From Rattus norvegicus (lineage: Eukaryota > Chordata > Mammalia > Rodentia > Muridae): a DNA stretch of 64,000 nucleotides. The translations under genes were made by a program, and so were the position numbers. The first letter of the stretch is position 1; the number at the start of each line of letters is the position of its first letter. The notes under the pieces were generated by a model. It had not been told where the DNA came from. It saw only the letters and a program-made list of their open reading frames with translations, and made no database searches. Shown piece by piece: positions 35,691 to 47,640 of this stretch. Where the stretch lies: the NCBI RefSeq assembly GCF_036323735.1, contig NC_086023.1:15425501-15489500 (forward strand), written 5' to 3'.

Positions 35691-38600
35691 TCGTTTGCTT
35701 TTCTGCTGCTATACTAATATATATACTGCCACGACTGCAGCCAGCATGATGGCCATGGACTGGTTGGTAAAGTTTTTTCTCCTATTCTGTGAGTTATGTT
35801 AATCTGTTGGTCTTTTTTTTTCCTTCAGCTTGCAAAAATGGCTTCACTGTGCCTCATATAGTATCTTGCTCTCATTGTCACCATACTTCCAAGAATCCAT
35901 ATGGCTAATTTCCTCAGTTTCTCACTTTTATTTAAACAGCCTTTCCTGAGACCTCATGCCAATCAAAACTGAAATTACCACCCCTTCCCAGCATTCCATT
36001 CTTCCCATTCATAATTCATAATTCATTTGCTTTCTTGTTATGGTCTTAATATTTTCTCAACTTAAGATATATATCTTAGTATATATGTATATATATTAAT
36101 TTTTATTCTTACTCTTCAAAAGAGAGAGATGAATGCATGCCAACACATTTTTACTAATATATGCCATTGAGTGTTTAGTGTCTATAACAGAGGCGTGTGA
36201 AATTTAGTTTACATTTCATTCATCTGAAACTGTTATTCTAAAATTCTGACACAATGGATTTTGTGGTATCTTATATTTCTCTTGACCAAAGGGTAAAATA
36301 ATCTGCATTTTAATCTTCAATGTGAAACTAGACGTTCTGAAATGTTTTGTCAAAACATTCTGTGTAGGACATTTTTTTAGATAGAACTGATTGCATGTGC
36401 CTAGAAAACATGTACCCAATTTCCTGTCAGTTTGTCCTGCCCTGCTGTCAAGTCTACCCTAGTTTTTGTTTGGACACTGGTGTGACTTTTTTCTTTCTCA
36501 ATTACTAAGTCCAAATTGCCCTGGCTTATCTCAAACTACGCAATTTCGGTGCTTTAAAAGAAGCCTTTGTAGTTAAGCATTTACTGTGGCAGATCAGGAT
36601 AATTGCTCTGGCCCCCATTTCAAGGGCTTTGTGTTGAAACAGTAATTGCTGCTTAGTAGGGCTTTCAGAGAGAGGCTGGCAGGAGACAAAAGACATTTCC
36701 ACAATAGAAAAAAAAAGACAATAGGCTCATTTGCAAATTCAAAATTAACCTTATGCTCTTCTACCTAAAGTAAAGACATTATTCCTTCTGAGTTCAGGCT
36801 CTAATGGTGGGTTTAACTCATCCTACCACTAACTACCCTCTGTAAAGTTCATCCTGTCAAGATGACTTTTATAGAAATACAAACACAGTCAAGGGCTTAT
36901 AAATACCACAGAAAAATAAAATTGCTCAATAACAGAATTATTCAAATCATGGCCAACTGATAAAGGGTTTAATGAAAGCAGAAGTTTCCTGGAAGAGACT
37001 GTGGGGGGGGAGGGATGTCTGGTTTCTCTTATGAGAAAAGAGAACAGGCTTCAGAACAGCAAAGTGAACCTGAATGTTAGATGCTATCAAAGCCTGGGTT
37101 ATATAAGAGCTGGACTCTTACCTGGAGCTAAATAGTCACCCAACATGCTACCACTGGAGGATACAGCAGGTACAGAACAACATCTACATCAATATTAAGT
37201 AAGTAGATAAACAAACCCTTAGTTAAACTTCAATGCTTCCAGAGCCTTTCCTAGAGAAAATGCATCAACAATGAATATAGAAAAAAGGCAGCAGAGGAGT
37301 GATAGAACATGAGAAATAACATTAAAGGTAGGCATTTGTATTTGTGATGGATAAACCATTCTCTGAATAATCATAAAGAAGACTCCAATCTTATAAAAAT
37401 CCTGTGTTCCCCTGGCTCAGAAAGAAGATAAGATATGGAGTTCTAGAGTGGAGGAGCATCTTGGAAAGAAAGAACTCTCAGCAGTTAACGTGAGCAGTAT
37501 TGTCCGCTACTCTAGATGTGTCTTAAACAGCCACAGTATACAAAACAGCTTAAAGCAGCTTCTGACTGTAAGATTTCAGTTTCAGTGAGAGGCTGTACAA
37601 ACCCATACCAAGGGACAGACAAACAGAAATCTTAATGTAATATGTTTCAGAATCCTTGACAGAGTTCATACACAATGATTGTTATAATCACTTAATTCTG
37701 TGTCTTTCTCTTCCTTATACATATAAAGTAATCTAAAAATAAAACCTGATATGTTAAGTTCATATTTTTTTAAAAATTTACTGTATATTTATTTTTTTAT
37801 TTTATAATTTTTATGACCAGCTATGCAGGTCTTGATATGTTAAGCACATGTTTTAAATAGCTATAATTACTTAAATACTTATTCATATTTTTGAACATTA
37901 TAATTTTAATTCCTGCTTCAGAGCCCTTTCAGCACACCTTTCTCCTATGTGGCTGAGCCTTGTTCTGCCTCTGTCAGCTCTTGGTTCTCTAAATAATATT
38001 CTTGTGACTCAAAACCATTGACTAGAAAATAGGCTTATAAAATATATAATTTGAGATGTGAAATAGTGTTTTTTCTCCTGAAAGAACTTAGTTTTATTCA
38101 TAATCGAATAATTATGGGCAATATTACTTGACTCCAATCCAGTCTGAGCATCTTCGGAGTGGCTTCATCCGGGTGGGGCATGGCCTGTTGCTTGTTTTTC
38201 CTTCAGTGCAGACTCTTCCTTTTTTGTTTTGTTGTGATTTTTCCTTCTTTATACACCCTGTCATTCAACATTTGATTTTTAGGATCTTGACGCTGTACAG
38301 ATTCACATTCCAGGGACAACCAACTGCATTATGAAAAAAAGAAAGGGGCAGCAAAGTGACTCATTTTTAGATTTTTTTGAATGCTTATGTCTTTGTTGCC
38401 TTGGTGACCTTGTTATGCTTGTGAAAGTGCCATGCTTTCTGTTTAAAATGTTCTGTTTCTTCTGCTATCTATTTCTAGATTTAGAATTAGTCTTCATTAA
38501 ACTAGCATACTACTTTTCTATTTGGAAATGTTCTAGGCATCAAAACTACATCTTTGTTGTTTTCTCTTTCATTTTCCAGCGCACTCCACTATGGTTTCTT

Positions 38601-39458
38601 CTGCTTAAACAGAAATATGGTCTTTGTTAATAGCTAGCTAGCAGCTGTTGGAATTATAACTTAATTAGATGACCTTCGATATGATTTAGGGATAGATATT
38701 CTAAGCTGCTGTAGACACTATCACTGTTATCTGGAGGGCTTGTTAAAATCGTGAGAGCTGACCTGTGACAGTTTCTTTATAGTCTGGGAGCTTTGGGGAC
38801 GGTTAAAATTCATGCATCACAGTTTTCAGATGACACAGGATCAGGGCCACACAGTCAAAGGAAGATGAGATAAGCTACAAAGAGGAGCCATGGGTTTGCA
38901 TTCATTTTGTCTAAGAAGACAGATGGATTGATGGGTCTTTTTAATTAAACAACTAAGTTAGATAATCATTAATAATTTTCTGCTAGGATTCACTTTTTCT
39001 TGCATTCATTGCAGTAGTTATATATTCTGAGTATGCCTTCACAGGCATAATCATTCTGCTTTGCCAAATGCTTTAAGTTTTTTTTCTCTTTGTTCGGAAA
39101 TATCCAGGAGTAAATATGCAAATGTAAACATTTTAAAATTATGTCAGTGCTAATCAAAATCTTAGCAAACAATGTTACAAATATTGACTACTGCTTCTAA
39201 AGATTGCATGGAAAGTGAAAAAGATTCAAAGTATCCAGCAGCATGCTGAATAAGAACAAAGTTAGAAAATAAGACAAGTGGCATCAAGGGTGAATCAGAA
39301 ATATAGAATAGTGGAGAATGTCAGAAGGGGCAGAAAGAGCCACATAAACACAGGTAACTAACTTTGACAAATAAAGGTGCTGCTGAAAGAGAAAATGCAT
39401 TGTTGTCCTAACAAATAGAACAGAGCAACTGAAAATCCATAATTAATAATTTATATAC
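35691..39458. other. Unassigned intergenic sequence, largest repeat-poor stretch
   Basis: About 3.8 kb with no repeat I can name. Short frames (up to 99 codons at 38331-38630) have no motif or conserved start context. AT-rich at 36060-36110 and 37740-37870. A TATA-like word (ttatataag, near 37098) stands alone without promoter context. This is the best place to test for conservation with mouse. Confidence 0.45.
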
Positions 39459-39468
39459 AGATTATGCT

Positions 39469-39891
39469 TATTTATTTATTTATTTATTTATGGTTTTCTT
39501 TTTTAAATTTTTTATTAGATATATTTCTTTACTTACATTACAAATGCTATTTTCCTTCCCGGTTTCCTATCCATAAGCAGACATCCCCTACCCTCCCCCT
39601 CTTCCATAGGCGTATTTCCCCCATACCTCCCCATTACTGCCCCCCCATATTCTCCTGCACTGGGGGTCCAACCTTGGCAGGACCAAGGGCTTCCCCTTCC
39701 ACTGGTGTCCCAACAAGGCTATACTCTGCTACATATGGGTCAGTCCATGTACAGTCTTTCAGTAGTCTGTGGAAGCTCTGGTTGGTTGGCATTGTTGTTC
39801 TTATGGGGTTGCAAGCTCCTTCAACTCTTTCAATAGTTCCTCTAATTCCTCCCAAAGGGGGGTTCTGTTCTCATTTTGGTGGTTTGCTGCT
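39469..39891 (-). mobile_element. 5'-truncated L1 3' UTR insertion with TSD
   Basis: Tail at 39470-39493 reads (TTTA)n, the complement of an A-rich tail, followed by ttttttaaattttttatta and the C-rich block at 39585-39650, then ggggtccaaccttggcagga. The TSD agattatgct lies at 39459-39468 and 39892-39901. Only about 0.4 kb of the L1 3' end was inserted. Confidence 0.9.
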
Positions 39892-39901
39892 AGATTATGC
39901 T

Positions 39902-40131
39902 CTTTTAGAGTATACCATGGGTCAATGACCTAAGTATAAAGTGTAGATCTCTGAAATTCCTAATAGACTACACAAGAGAAAGTAGAGATGACCTTGAGTA
40001 TTGTTAGTGATGACTTTAGATGATAAACCAGCAAAAGAATAATGTGTGAAATGCAAAGTCAATAAGTGACTATGATGAAAAAAATTTCATAAACTCTTGA
40101 AATGAAAAAATAGTATAACATAAGAAAGAAA
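39902..40131. other. Unassigned sequence
   Basis: No gene or repeat recognised. Confidence 0.4.
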
Positions 40132-40135
40132 CTTC

Positions 40136-40273
40136 CTAGCTGGGCAGTGGTGGTACATGCCTTAGCACTAGCACTTGAGAGGCAGAGGCAGAGGCAGGCA
40201 GATCTCTGAGTTTAAGGACAGCCTGGTTTACAGAGTAAGTTCCATGAGTTCCTGAAGGGCCAGGTCTACAGAG

Positions 40274-40325
<52 letters not shown>

Positions 40326-40345
40326 AAAAAAAAAGAAAAGAAAAA
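40136..40345 (+). mobile_element. B1 SINE with (CT)n-expanded tail
   Basis: Body words: ctgggcagtggtggtacatg, gaggcagaggcagaggcagg, cagatctctgagtttaagg, acagcctggtttacagagt. The tail starts with (CT)24 at 40276-40324 and ends in A-rich sequence (aaaaaaaaaagaaaag). Left and right flanks (agaaacttcctag / agaaagttctag) look like a mildly diverged TSD. A duplicated gaggca unit is present near 40180-40197. Confidence 0.9.
40276..40324. repeat. (CT)n microsatellite
   Basis: About 24 CT units inside the tail of the B1 SINE. Confidence 0.97.
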
Positions 40346-40930
40346 GCAAATAAAGAAAGTTCTAGGATATAATGCGTATGACAATTTTATTCACAATCTG
40401 AATAGTCACTTTGGTTGGATTTGGTCTATGCAGTGCATTTGAGAAAAGATTAACTAGGATGAAGCATACTTCATGAAATGGATGGTTCATTCTCATGAGC
40501 TGGAGGAAAATTCCAACTGAAGTTAACTAGACTGAAGGAAAATGAGGAACGGAAAGGGATTTTTCTTTGCTTCTCAATCTGCTCATATATGAACAAGCCC
40601 CTTCATACTCCCATGGCCGCAGATGAGATTTATCTGTCACTGTAGAGTATATCCTTTTTAATTGTGTTCAAAATGCAAGTTCTTGCATACCTTGAACCAT
40701 GTTTCACCTACAGAAGGCAAGCAATGTGTTCTAGGGTCAGATTTTTTATGAGGATCTTCTGAGTGGACTGTGCCTCAAGCTGTTAACATAAAAGCCAATA
40801 TGGACAAACTGGATATATTGGAGAAGCCAGGAATGATGAATGTCTTATGAAATTTCTTTCTATCTAGTAGAGACTGCCTCAGAAAAGAACCCAACAATTG
40901 TTGCAGGCAACATAGTTGGAAAGATAGCTT
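40346..40930. other. Unassigned sequence
   Basis: No gene or repeat recognised. Confidence 0.4.
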
Positions 40931-40945
40931 ACTAAAATCACTTTT

Positions 40946-41040
40946 TTTTTTTTGGTTCTTTTTTTCGGAGCTGGGGACCTAACCCAGGGCCTTGCGCTTC
41001 CTAGGTAAGCACTCTACCACTGAGCTAAATCCCCAGCTCC
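40946..41040 (-). mobile_element. ID SINE, reverse orientation, with perfect 15-bp TSD
   Basis: Poly-T, then ggttctttttttcggagctg, gggacctaacccaggg and cactgagctaaatccccagc: the antisense ID body. TSD actaaaatcactttt at 40931-40945 and 41041-41055 with no mismatch. A young insertion. Confidence 0.96.
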
Positions 41041-41055
41041 ACTAAAATCACTTTT

Positions 41056-41775
41056 ACACCAGCTAATTCCAAAGTAACCCAAGATGCTGTACATAGAGCC
41101 TTGCTAGGCTTTGGTTTTGTTATATTCGCACTCTTCTTTTTTGCAACAGAAATTTTAATCTGTTATTATAGATTATATTTATGCATGTTTTTATTTTATA
41201 GAAGCTTACAATTTGAGACTGTCTTAAATATCAGAAAAGATTTTTTTATCTGCTCTTCAGAAGATATTGACATAGTTTATTGCTTGGGAAAGCTTAAAAT
41301 TGTATTGAATAGATTTGGCAGTATGTGGTATCCATGAACTTATGAGATCCAGGCAAATAATCTTACAGTTTGAATATATACCATTTGTACCCAGCTTATA
41401 TGTCAGCAAATTTGGTTACCAGCTCAAGGTGCTCTTCTGGAGGTCAGGGAAATTTAGCTAAAGGAAATAGGACACCGAAAGGAGGGATTCTCTCCTGTCT
41501 GTCCTGCCTTTGATTCCTGTCCCACTGGGATGTAAGCAACCAACTCCATTGGCTTCTGCTAGGATGTCTAAATGATTTTTACTCTCGACCACAGCAAAAA
41601 TAAATCATTCTATTAATTTGGTCACAGCAATAAGAACCAACAACCAGGTCATCTGGTAGATGTTCATAGGAGGGCAGAACACACATTTATGAAAGAATGC
41701 TTTTTTCGCTTAATTTTTCTATTTAACAACCAATAGTGTTGTTAAATGAGGAAGGTTTCAAGCACGAAACATGAA
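41056..41775. other. Unassigned sequence
   Basis: No gene or repeat recognised. Confidence 0.4.
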
Positions 41776-41870
41776 AACTGGGAGTGTAGCAGAATGGTAG
41801 AGTATGTAGCATATGTGATACACTGTGGTTAACTCCCAGCAGCACAGAAAAAAGAAAGGAAGAGAAGAAA
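41776..41870 (+). mobile_element. Old, diverged ID-type SINE
   Basis: ctgggagtgtagcagaatgg, tagagtatgtagcatatgtg and ttaactcccagcagcacag follow the ID body order (A box-like and B box-like segments) with many substitutions, and end in an A-rich gaaaaaagaaaggaag tail. Much older than the two ID copies with TSDs. Confidence 0.65.
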
Positions 41871-42113
41871 ATAAATGAGCAAGAAGGTGAGTGTGAGATG
41901 AAAGAAGTGAGGAAAGAATGAAAAAAAATTAAACAGAAAGATGAGACAAAAACTTGAAAAGATATTAAGAAATAACTCAATTGTCTTTGTGTAGTAAAAG
42001 TGCTACACATTTGGCAACTGTTGTATGATAAAACCTTTCCTGGAGACATACAACACACATGTCTAGTCATCACAAATCAGGAACCCATGACGTACCCTAA
42101 TATGAAAAACAAC
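41871..42113. other. Unassigned sequence
   Basis: No gene or repeat recognised. Confidence 0.4.
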
Positions 42114-42480
42114 TGTGGTGGTTTGAATAAGAATGGTCCCACTAGGCTCATATGATCGAATGTTTAGTGGCATTACTTGAGAAAGATTAGGGGGTATGGC
42201 TTTGTTGGGGTAGATGTGGCCTCAGTGGAAGAAGTGTGGCCCCGGGGCTTTGAGGTTTCAAAAGCCTAAACCAGGCCCAGTATCTCTTACTCTTTCTGCT
42301 TCCTGCAGATCCCAATGTGGAACTCTCAGTTATTTCTCCAGTATCATGTTTGCCTGCATGCCACAACCTCTCCACCATAATAATAATGGACTAAACTCTG
42401 ACACTGTGATAAAGCTCCAATTAAATGCTTTATTTTATAAGAGTTAGTGTCATCATAGTGTCTCTTCAGAGCAATAGTAA
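42114..42480 (+). mobile_element. MaLR (ORR1-type) LTR
   Basis: Starts tgtggtggtttgaataagaa, then gtcccactaggctcatatga, gtggcattacttgagaaaga, ggggctttgaggtttcaaaa, aacctctccaccataat, ccaattaaatgctttatttt and gtgtctcttcagagcaatag. This is the full order of an ERVL-MaLR ORR1-type LTR in sense orientation. The AATTAAA near 42419 is the likely polyadenylation signal. No internal sequence or partner LTR was seen, so it is solo. Confidence 0.88.
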
Positions 42481-42960
42481 AGGGAGTCTGGCCAGCTGGA
42501 GCTTGGCAAGCAAAGCTTTGGTAGGCCTTGCTTTTCTCTCCCATCTCCTCTGCCTAGCTACCAAGGTCTAACCCCTTATTTTGCCACTGAGGCTGACTAC
42601 CAAGGTCCAGCTACAAAAGTACTGAAGTCAAGCAATCAAAACCTCCATTTGTCTCACCTAATTAACATGTTAAATTACAATAAAACATTTCATACTAACA
42701 TGAGGTTTCCTATTTGACCTTTATTAAATGCCATTTTTGTATGTGTCATGTCAGTCTTCTCTGTATCCAGAGGCCATCCTTTGTTCTTTGAGCCAAATAC
42801 CTCTTCTCCACCTTTCTTTTTACCCTCTGTTTCTCCCTCATTCTCATCTCATGTCTTTGTCTCTTATTCCCTACTTTTTGTCCCTCTGGGGCAAATTAAT
42901 CACCCTTATGCTGAGAAATTGGTCTTGGGCATCCTGACCCAATACTACCCTTTCAAATAG
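42481..42960 (+). mobile_element. Probable second LTR, class uncertain
   Basis: Starts next to the ORR1 LTR. The words taccaaggtccagctac, attaacatgtt and ggggcaaattaatcaccc, followed by gagaaattggtcttgggcatcc, are like the R/U5 end of a rodent ERV LTR as I recall it. No TSD found. Confidence 0.4.
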
Positions 42961-42984
42961 AACACAAACAAAGATACCCATGAA

Positions 42985-43390
42985 GTCCACTTTGGTGAAG
43001 CAATTAATTTTATTAGAGTTATTTATAGGAATATGGGTCAGTGGTTACTTGCAGGACCAGAAAGAAATGACACAAAGAGTTCTATCACCAAGGACCATGC
43101 CAGGATGGGTAACAGCTTGCAAAAGCTGGTCTTAACTACATCCAGTCAGTTCTGCTGGTTTCTTGGATCTAAGAGTCAGTCTTGTAGCTTTCCTTCTCTT
43201 AGTGTCATATCCTCAATGCCGTGTTTGAGTCCTTTTGCCAGCTCAGTTTCCTCTTCTGAGGGGGAATTTTCAGTTTTATTACTTACTCTGGTAGGGAAGG
43301 GCCTGGTAAATTTGGTCAGTTTCAGGGACTTCCTGGAGCTATCTTGTGTTTGCTTTCCTGTTTAAACAGTTTCCACAGCAGGATAGATTG
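42985..43390 (-). mobile_element. Probable old rodent retroposon/LTR fragment
   Basis: The stretch attttattagagttatttatagg, atgggtcagtggttacttg and ccatgccaggatgggtaaca, then gcttgcaaaagctgg, matches by recall a common rodent interspersed repeat in antisense. Family not named. Confidence 0.35.
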
Positions 43391-43500
43391 TTTCCATCTC
43401 AGAAGAAACTGTCACAGAATAGCAATTGACCAAAAAAACGCCTGAATGAAAGTAATACAGTTCTTCTCATAGTTTTTTTCTTATTTCCCAATTTCATAAA

Positions 43501-43943
43501 AGAGCACAGCCAGAATACGGCAAATACATAGGCAAATGCCAGCAGCAAACCACTGAACTGAGAATGGGACCCCCGTTGAAGGAATCAGAGAAAGGACTGA
43601 AAGAGCTTGAAGGGGCTTGAGAACCCACATGAACAACAATGACAACCAACCAGAGCTTCCAGGGACTAAGCCACTACCCAAAGACTCTACATGGACTGAC
43701 CTTGGGCTCCAACCTCATAGGTAGCAATGAATAGCCTAGTAAGAGCACCAGTGGAAGGGGAAGCCCTTGGTCATACCAAGACTGAACCCCAGTGAACATG
43801 ACGGAAATGGGGGGAGGATGAGGAGGGGAACACCCATAGAGAAGGGGAGGGGTTAGGGTGGTGTTGGCCGGGAAACCGGGAAAGGGAATAACAATCGAAA
43901 TGTAGATAAGAAACACCCAAGTTAATAAAGATGAGAAAAAAAA
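43501..43943 (+). mobile_element. 5'-truncated L1 3' UTR
   Basis: gagcacagccagaatacgg, agcagcaaaccactgaac, ccgttgaaggaatcagag and ggaaaccgggaaagggaata align with 48.42-48.84 kb, giving a 3' UTR-only L1 copy with an A-rich tail (gatgagaaaaaaaag). More diverged than the copy at 47.9-48.9 kb. No clear TSD. Confidence 0.9.
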
Positions 43944-44205
43944 GTTTCCAAACTCTAAAAAAAAAAAAAATTAAGTGTAATAGCTTCTCTTTCAATGTGT
44001 TCATTGCTATGACAAATAGTCAGAAATTTCTTTGAATGTCTTGTCACTTCAACCATCTAATTATTTCCCATGGGTGTGAGCAATTATGAAACAATGTAAT
44101 GACTTTTACTCTCCTTCAGCTGTCTAGGCAAGCAAAAGAGTTCCTTACTCTTGTTTTAGTAGAAATGAAACATGAGAATTTTAAGTGGAGAGTGATCATC
44201 TGGCC

Positions 44206-44782
44206 TGGATTCAGGATCAGTGTTATGAAGCCGTTTCATCTGTGATTAAAATATAGCATCCTATGTGGAAGCTCATTAAAACAGAAGGGAAACAATTCAA
44301 AATAGCTTCAGAAAGTCCCCGAAACTAACTAGATTCATTATGATCCTTCTTTTTAATACCAATCAATAACAATTGTTGAGAGAATGTCTCAGAAGAATAA
44401 AGCTGCAAATAAGAAGCAAACAGTAGCCAAGCAATCCAGAAAGAAGCAGAGACCAGGTAAGCTAATTGGAAGAGGGGAAAACCAAGTGCACCACCTAGAA
44501 AGAACACTCTAAACTTTTATAGCTGCTTGAAGCCTATGAAGGGTAGTCCAGGTTCCCAGAGCTGTCATCTGTGTGTGGGTGTGCTTTTAGTGATGAAGGT
44601 GTCTTGGACTAATTTTTGTTCCTTTAGTAATGCCCTCACCTTATATTCTTATGGATTATCTCAGTAATACTCACAGTTCATAAAATTGAGTTCTGATGGT
44701 ATATGTACCTTGGTCTATCATGGGTTCTCTCTCTGGGATGAATAGATGTGTATTATGTCTTCCTAGAAAATATTTTCTCACA
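44206..44782 (+). mobile_element. 5' LTR of the ERVL-like provirus
   Basis: Starts tggattcagg. It shares, in order, attcaaaatagcttcag, aagtcccnngaaact, aaagctgcaa, aaagaacactc and ggttcccag words with the 3' LTR. A TATA-like word (cttttatagctg) lies near 44513. Ends about 10 bases before the primer binding site. It lacks the roughly 0.5-kb stretch present in the 3' LTR. Confidence 0.75.
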
Positions 44783-44791
44783 TAATATTAT

Positions 44792-44809
44792 TGGCATCTG
44801 AACAGGGAC
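44792..44809 (+). promoter_or_regulatory. Retroviral primer binding site
   Basis: tggcatctgaacagggac, right after the 5' LTR. It matches the tRNA-Lys-type site at 15 of 18 positions. Diverged, so the primer type is an inference. Confidence 0.55.
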
Positions 44810-44812
44810 CCA

Positions 44813-46370
44813 ATGGAGCCCAAGATGAATTATGGAGCGGTGAATGCATGGTCCTGTCTATGCGTAGCCATTTTTGGTTATGAAAGCAGTTATGTAGTTC
44901 TTCCTATGACTAGTGAAGCTTGCCACTAGGTCTGAAGTCTCCAATATGGGATGTCTATGGGAAGAATCCCAGTATGGCCATCTTAGTCCATATGGTATGG
45001 AGTGGTATATCTGATTGATGAGTGGACACACCACAGGAATACAAGGAAGCCTTTAAAGCAGTTTAAAGTTTAGAGGGAAGTTTGCAACATTTGAGATTAG
45101 TGTACATGGGTTGTGTATTTGGCAAACCTCAAGAGAGTTTGTTTTGCTTCTATTATGTGTACTTAAGATGTATTTGAGCATGAGATGGTGTTAAGCAGGA
45201 GCTTGTTAGTGTAAAGCAAGAATTGCAACAAGAAAAGGAGGTTTGGCTAGCATTCTCTGTGTTAGCCTGTGATTTGTCAGATACATTAGTTAAACAAGAG
45301 GGTAAGATGGACATATTGGCTTGAAGACTAGACAGCGAGTGGAAGTAAGATCCATTCTCAGAAGCACTTCCTAGGATCCCAGAACTTGGTCCCCCTGGGA
45401 GAATTTAGAAAGTAAAAAAGAAAACATGGTAAAAGTAATAAAAATAAACATAGAGTATGGCCTTTAGTAATTCAAATGAAAGGAAAAATCTGAAATCAAG
45501 AATGCATATGTGGACACAATATTTCAGGGCAAGAAACTTTAAAAATCAGGCAATTGTCAGTATGTGGGAAGCTGGAATTGGGAAAAAGATTTAAACAAGT
45601 AGTGAAAAAATTGTTATGGCATGGCTTTTGAGTCTGTGGGACATGGGATTGGATGGGATTAGTCTGTCTACTGTGAAGGAAGGAAAACTGAGTAATGTAA
45701 CTCCCTATACCTTCCTTAAGGCAAAAACTACATAACATACAAAATGGTGTTAAGGAGTTCAGTTCCTAGTTTATTAAAGTAATCAGGACTTCAATAACCA
45801 AAGGGCTATCTTATCAAAGTCATTAGGAAGATTTGATTATCTCCATCTGAGGTCCCATAAAGGTGGGGCAGTTGCTATTGAGGAAATTTGGAATACGAGA
45901 AGTTGTGTTTGCATACCAGTTCACTGGACCAGCTAGAATTATGTTCACAGAGAAAAGGTTGGTCCATTGGGGACCTCAAGGATTTTATATATCTTTATCA
46001 GCTTCCTAGAGCCCTTTGGTGGGGTAAGATCATTATAAAGTATAAAAATATTTGGCAGATATAAGAGGAAAGAATACATTCAAAGTCAGGATATACTCTT
46101 TCCTCTTATATAGAAGAGAAATGAAAAAGGCAAAGCAAAGGAAACATGTTTCTGGGTTACCTAAAGACATATGTGGCAAGAGTTATACTTTCTAGTGAAA
46201 ATATTGATTGAGGGTCAGCTTTTAGACTGACAAGAAGCTCACCAAAAGATTAGAGTTTAAATGAGTGGAACAAAGGGAAGTAAATATGGTCCTCCAGAGT
46301 AAGAGGAAGTTGTACCAATGTGAGCATCTCCTAAGGCATCTCTGACAAAGTGACCAAAATGACCTCCTGT
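44813..46370 (+). pseudogene. Remnant of gag region
   Basis: About 1.5 kb between the primer binding site and protease with scattered coding-like words but stops in all frames. Position is the main evidence for gag; homology is not strong. No ORF of useful length remains. Confidence 0.45.
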
Positions 46371-46600
46371 TTAGTTACAGGTATATTGGTCCCTTATAAC
46401 TGTTAAAAATACTTGGCCTTTGGTGAATACTGAAACTGAATGTGCCTTAATTTATGACAATTCTGAAAAGCGTCAAGCAGATTGGGAAGTAGATGGATTT
46501 GGCCATAGGATAGTGCAGGTAAAAACTGGTTTTGGAAGTAGGTAATTATTCCCAAGATTATATAGTATGAATTTCACCACTACAAGAAAACATTCTGTGG
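46371..46600 (+). pseudogene. Remnant of retroviral protease region
   Basis: The stretch encodes readable fragments (e.g. ..NTETECALIYDNSEKR..) lying where protease is expected between gag and RT. The usual D-T/S-G active-site triplet is not intact. Identification rests on position and weak similarity. Confidence 0.4.
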
Positions 46601-46899
46601 ATGAATTCTTTACTGAACTATTCACTTTATAGCACTGTTAGACAATTTTGCCTAAAAGTGTGGGCAATGAAACCAGTCATGCATTGTCCGGCAAGAACCT
46701 ATAAAATTGCCTACTTTGATTAGGGTGATAGAAGTCAAACAGTATAGATTGCCAGGAGCTATGATAAAATTAGAGAAGCTATTAGAGAATTCAAAAGGAT
46801 AAAGCTTATTTGCCCAGGACAGAGCTCTTTCAATAGTGAAATATGGCCTGTGAGGCAGCCAGATGGCTCCTGGACAATTACTACAGACTAAAGAGAGAT

Positions 46900-47640
46900 A
46901 ATTAATGTATTTTCCCATTCACACTGCTGTACCTAATATTGCTTTTTTTAACTGAACAACTAGAACAAGTGATGGGATCTTTCCATGTTGTATTAGACCT
47001 TGCTAGTGATTTTTTCTGTATATCCTTAGTTGTTGAGTTCCAAATCCAGTGTGCACTAACGTAGAATAGTCAACAGTGGACCCTCAAAGTACTTCTACAA
47101 GGCTATACTTATAGTCCCACTGTTAGACATAGGATGCAGACTTAAGACCTTACTATGCTATTCTGCTTGATGTCTGAAAAAAACAAATTCATTGTGTAGA
47201 TAAAATATGAATAAACTCGAAAGGTTTTGAAAATATAGAAAAGCATCAAAAGGAAGTATGGGTTCTTCTAAAAGAACAGGCACGCGGGATCAATCTATAC
47301 AAGGTAGAAAGGCCAAACACAGTTGAAAATTCTTGTGAGTTTTATGATCTGATAAGACACCCATAATACTGATAACATTATTGATGAAATGGTTCAATAG
47401 CCTTTACTTATACATAAAAGGAGCTACAGGTATTTTGGGTGTTCTTAGGTTACTGGCAGATTTTTCATACCTCATTTTGCCCAAGACGTCTGTTCAATAG
47501 GCTATAGTTGAGGACTGCAGAAAAAGAAACCTGAGCAAACATTTTTAATAAGGTTTTTGTCTCATTCCTGGAAATTATCAGAAGCTTTTTACATATCACT
47601 AGAATAGAAACTTATATATATATATTGCAATTCAATTGGT
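46900..47640 (+). pseudogene. Remnant of reverse transcriptase
   Basis: Recognisable RT motifs in broken frames: L-D-L-A-S-D-F-F at about 46993-47016 (motif around the first catalytic Asp) and L-L-Q-G-Y-T-Y-S-P-T near 47091-47120. The region of the Y-x-D-D motif is eroded. In-frame stops are frequent. RT would copy the viral RNA in the family; no activity is possible here. Confidence 0.7.

Noticed and set aside
37090..37110. TATA-like word ttatataag as a host promoter
   Set aside because: No CpG, no downstream exon and no open frame; isolated AT-rich word.
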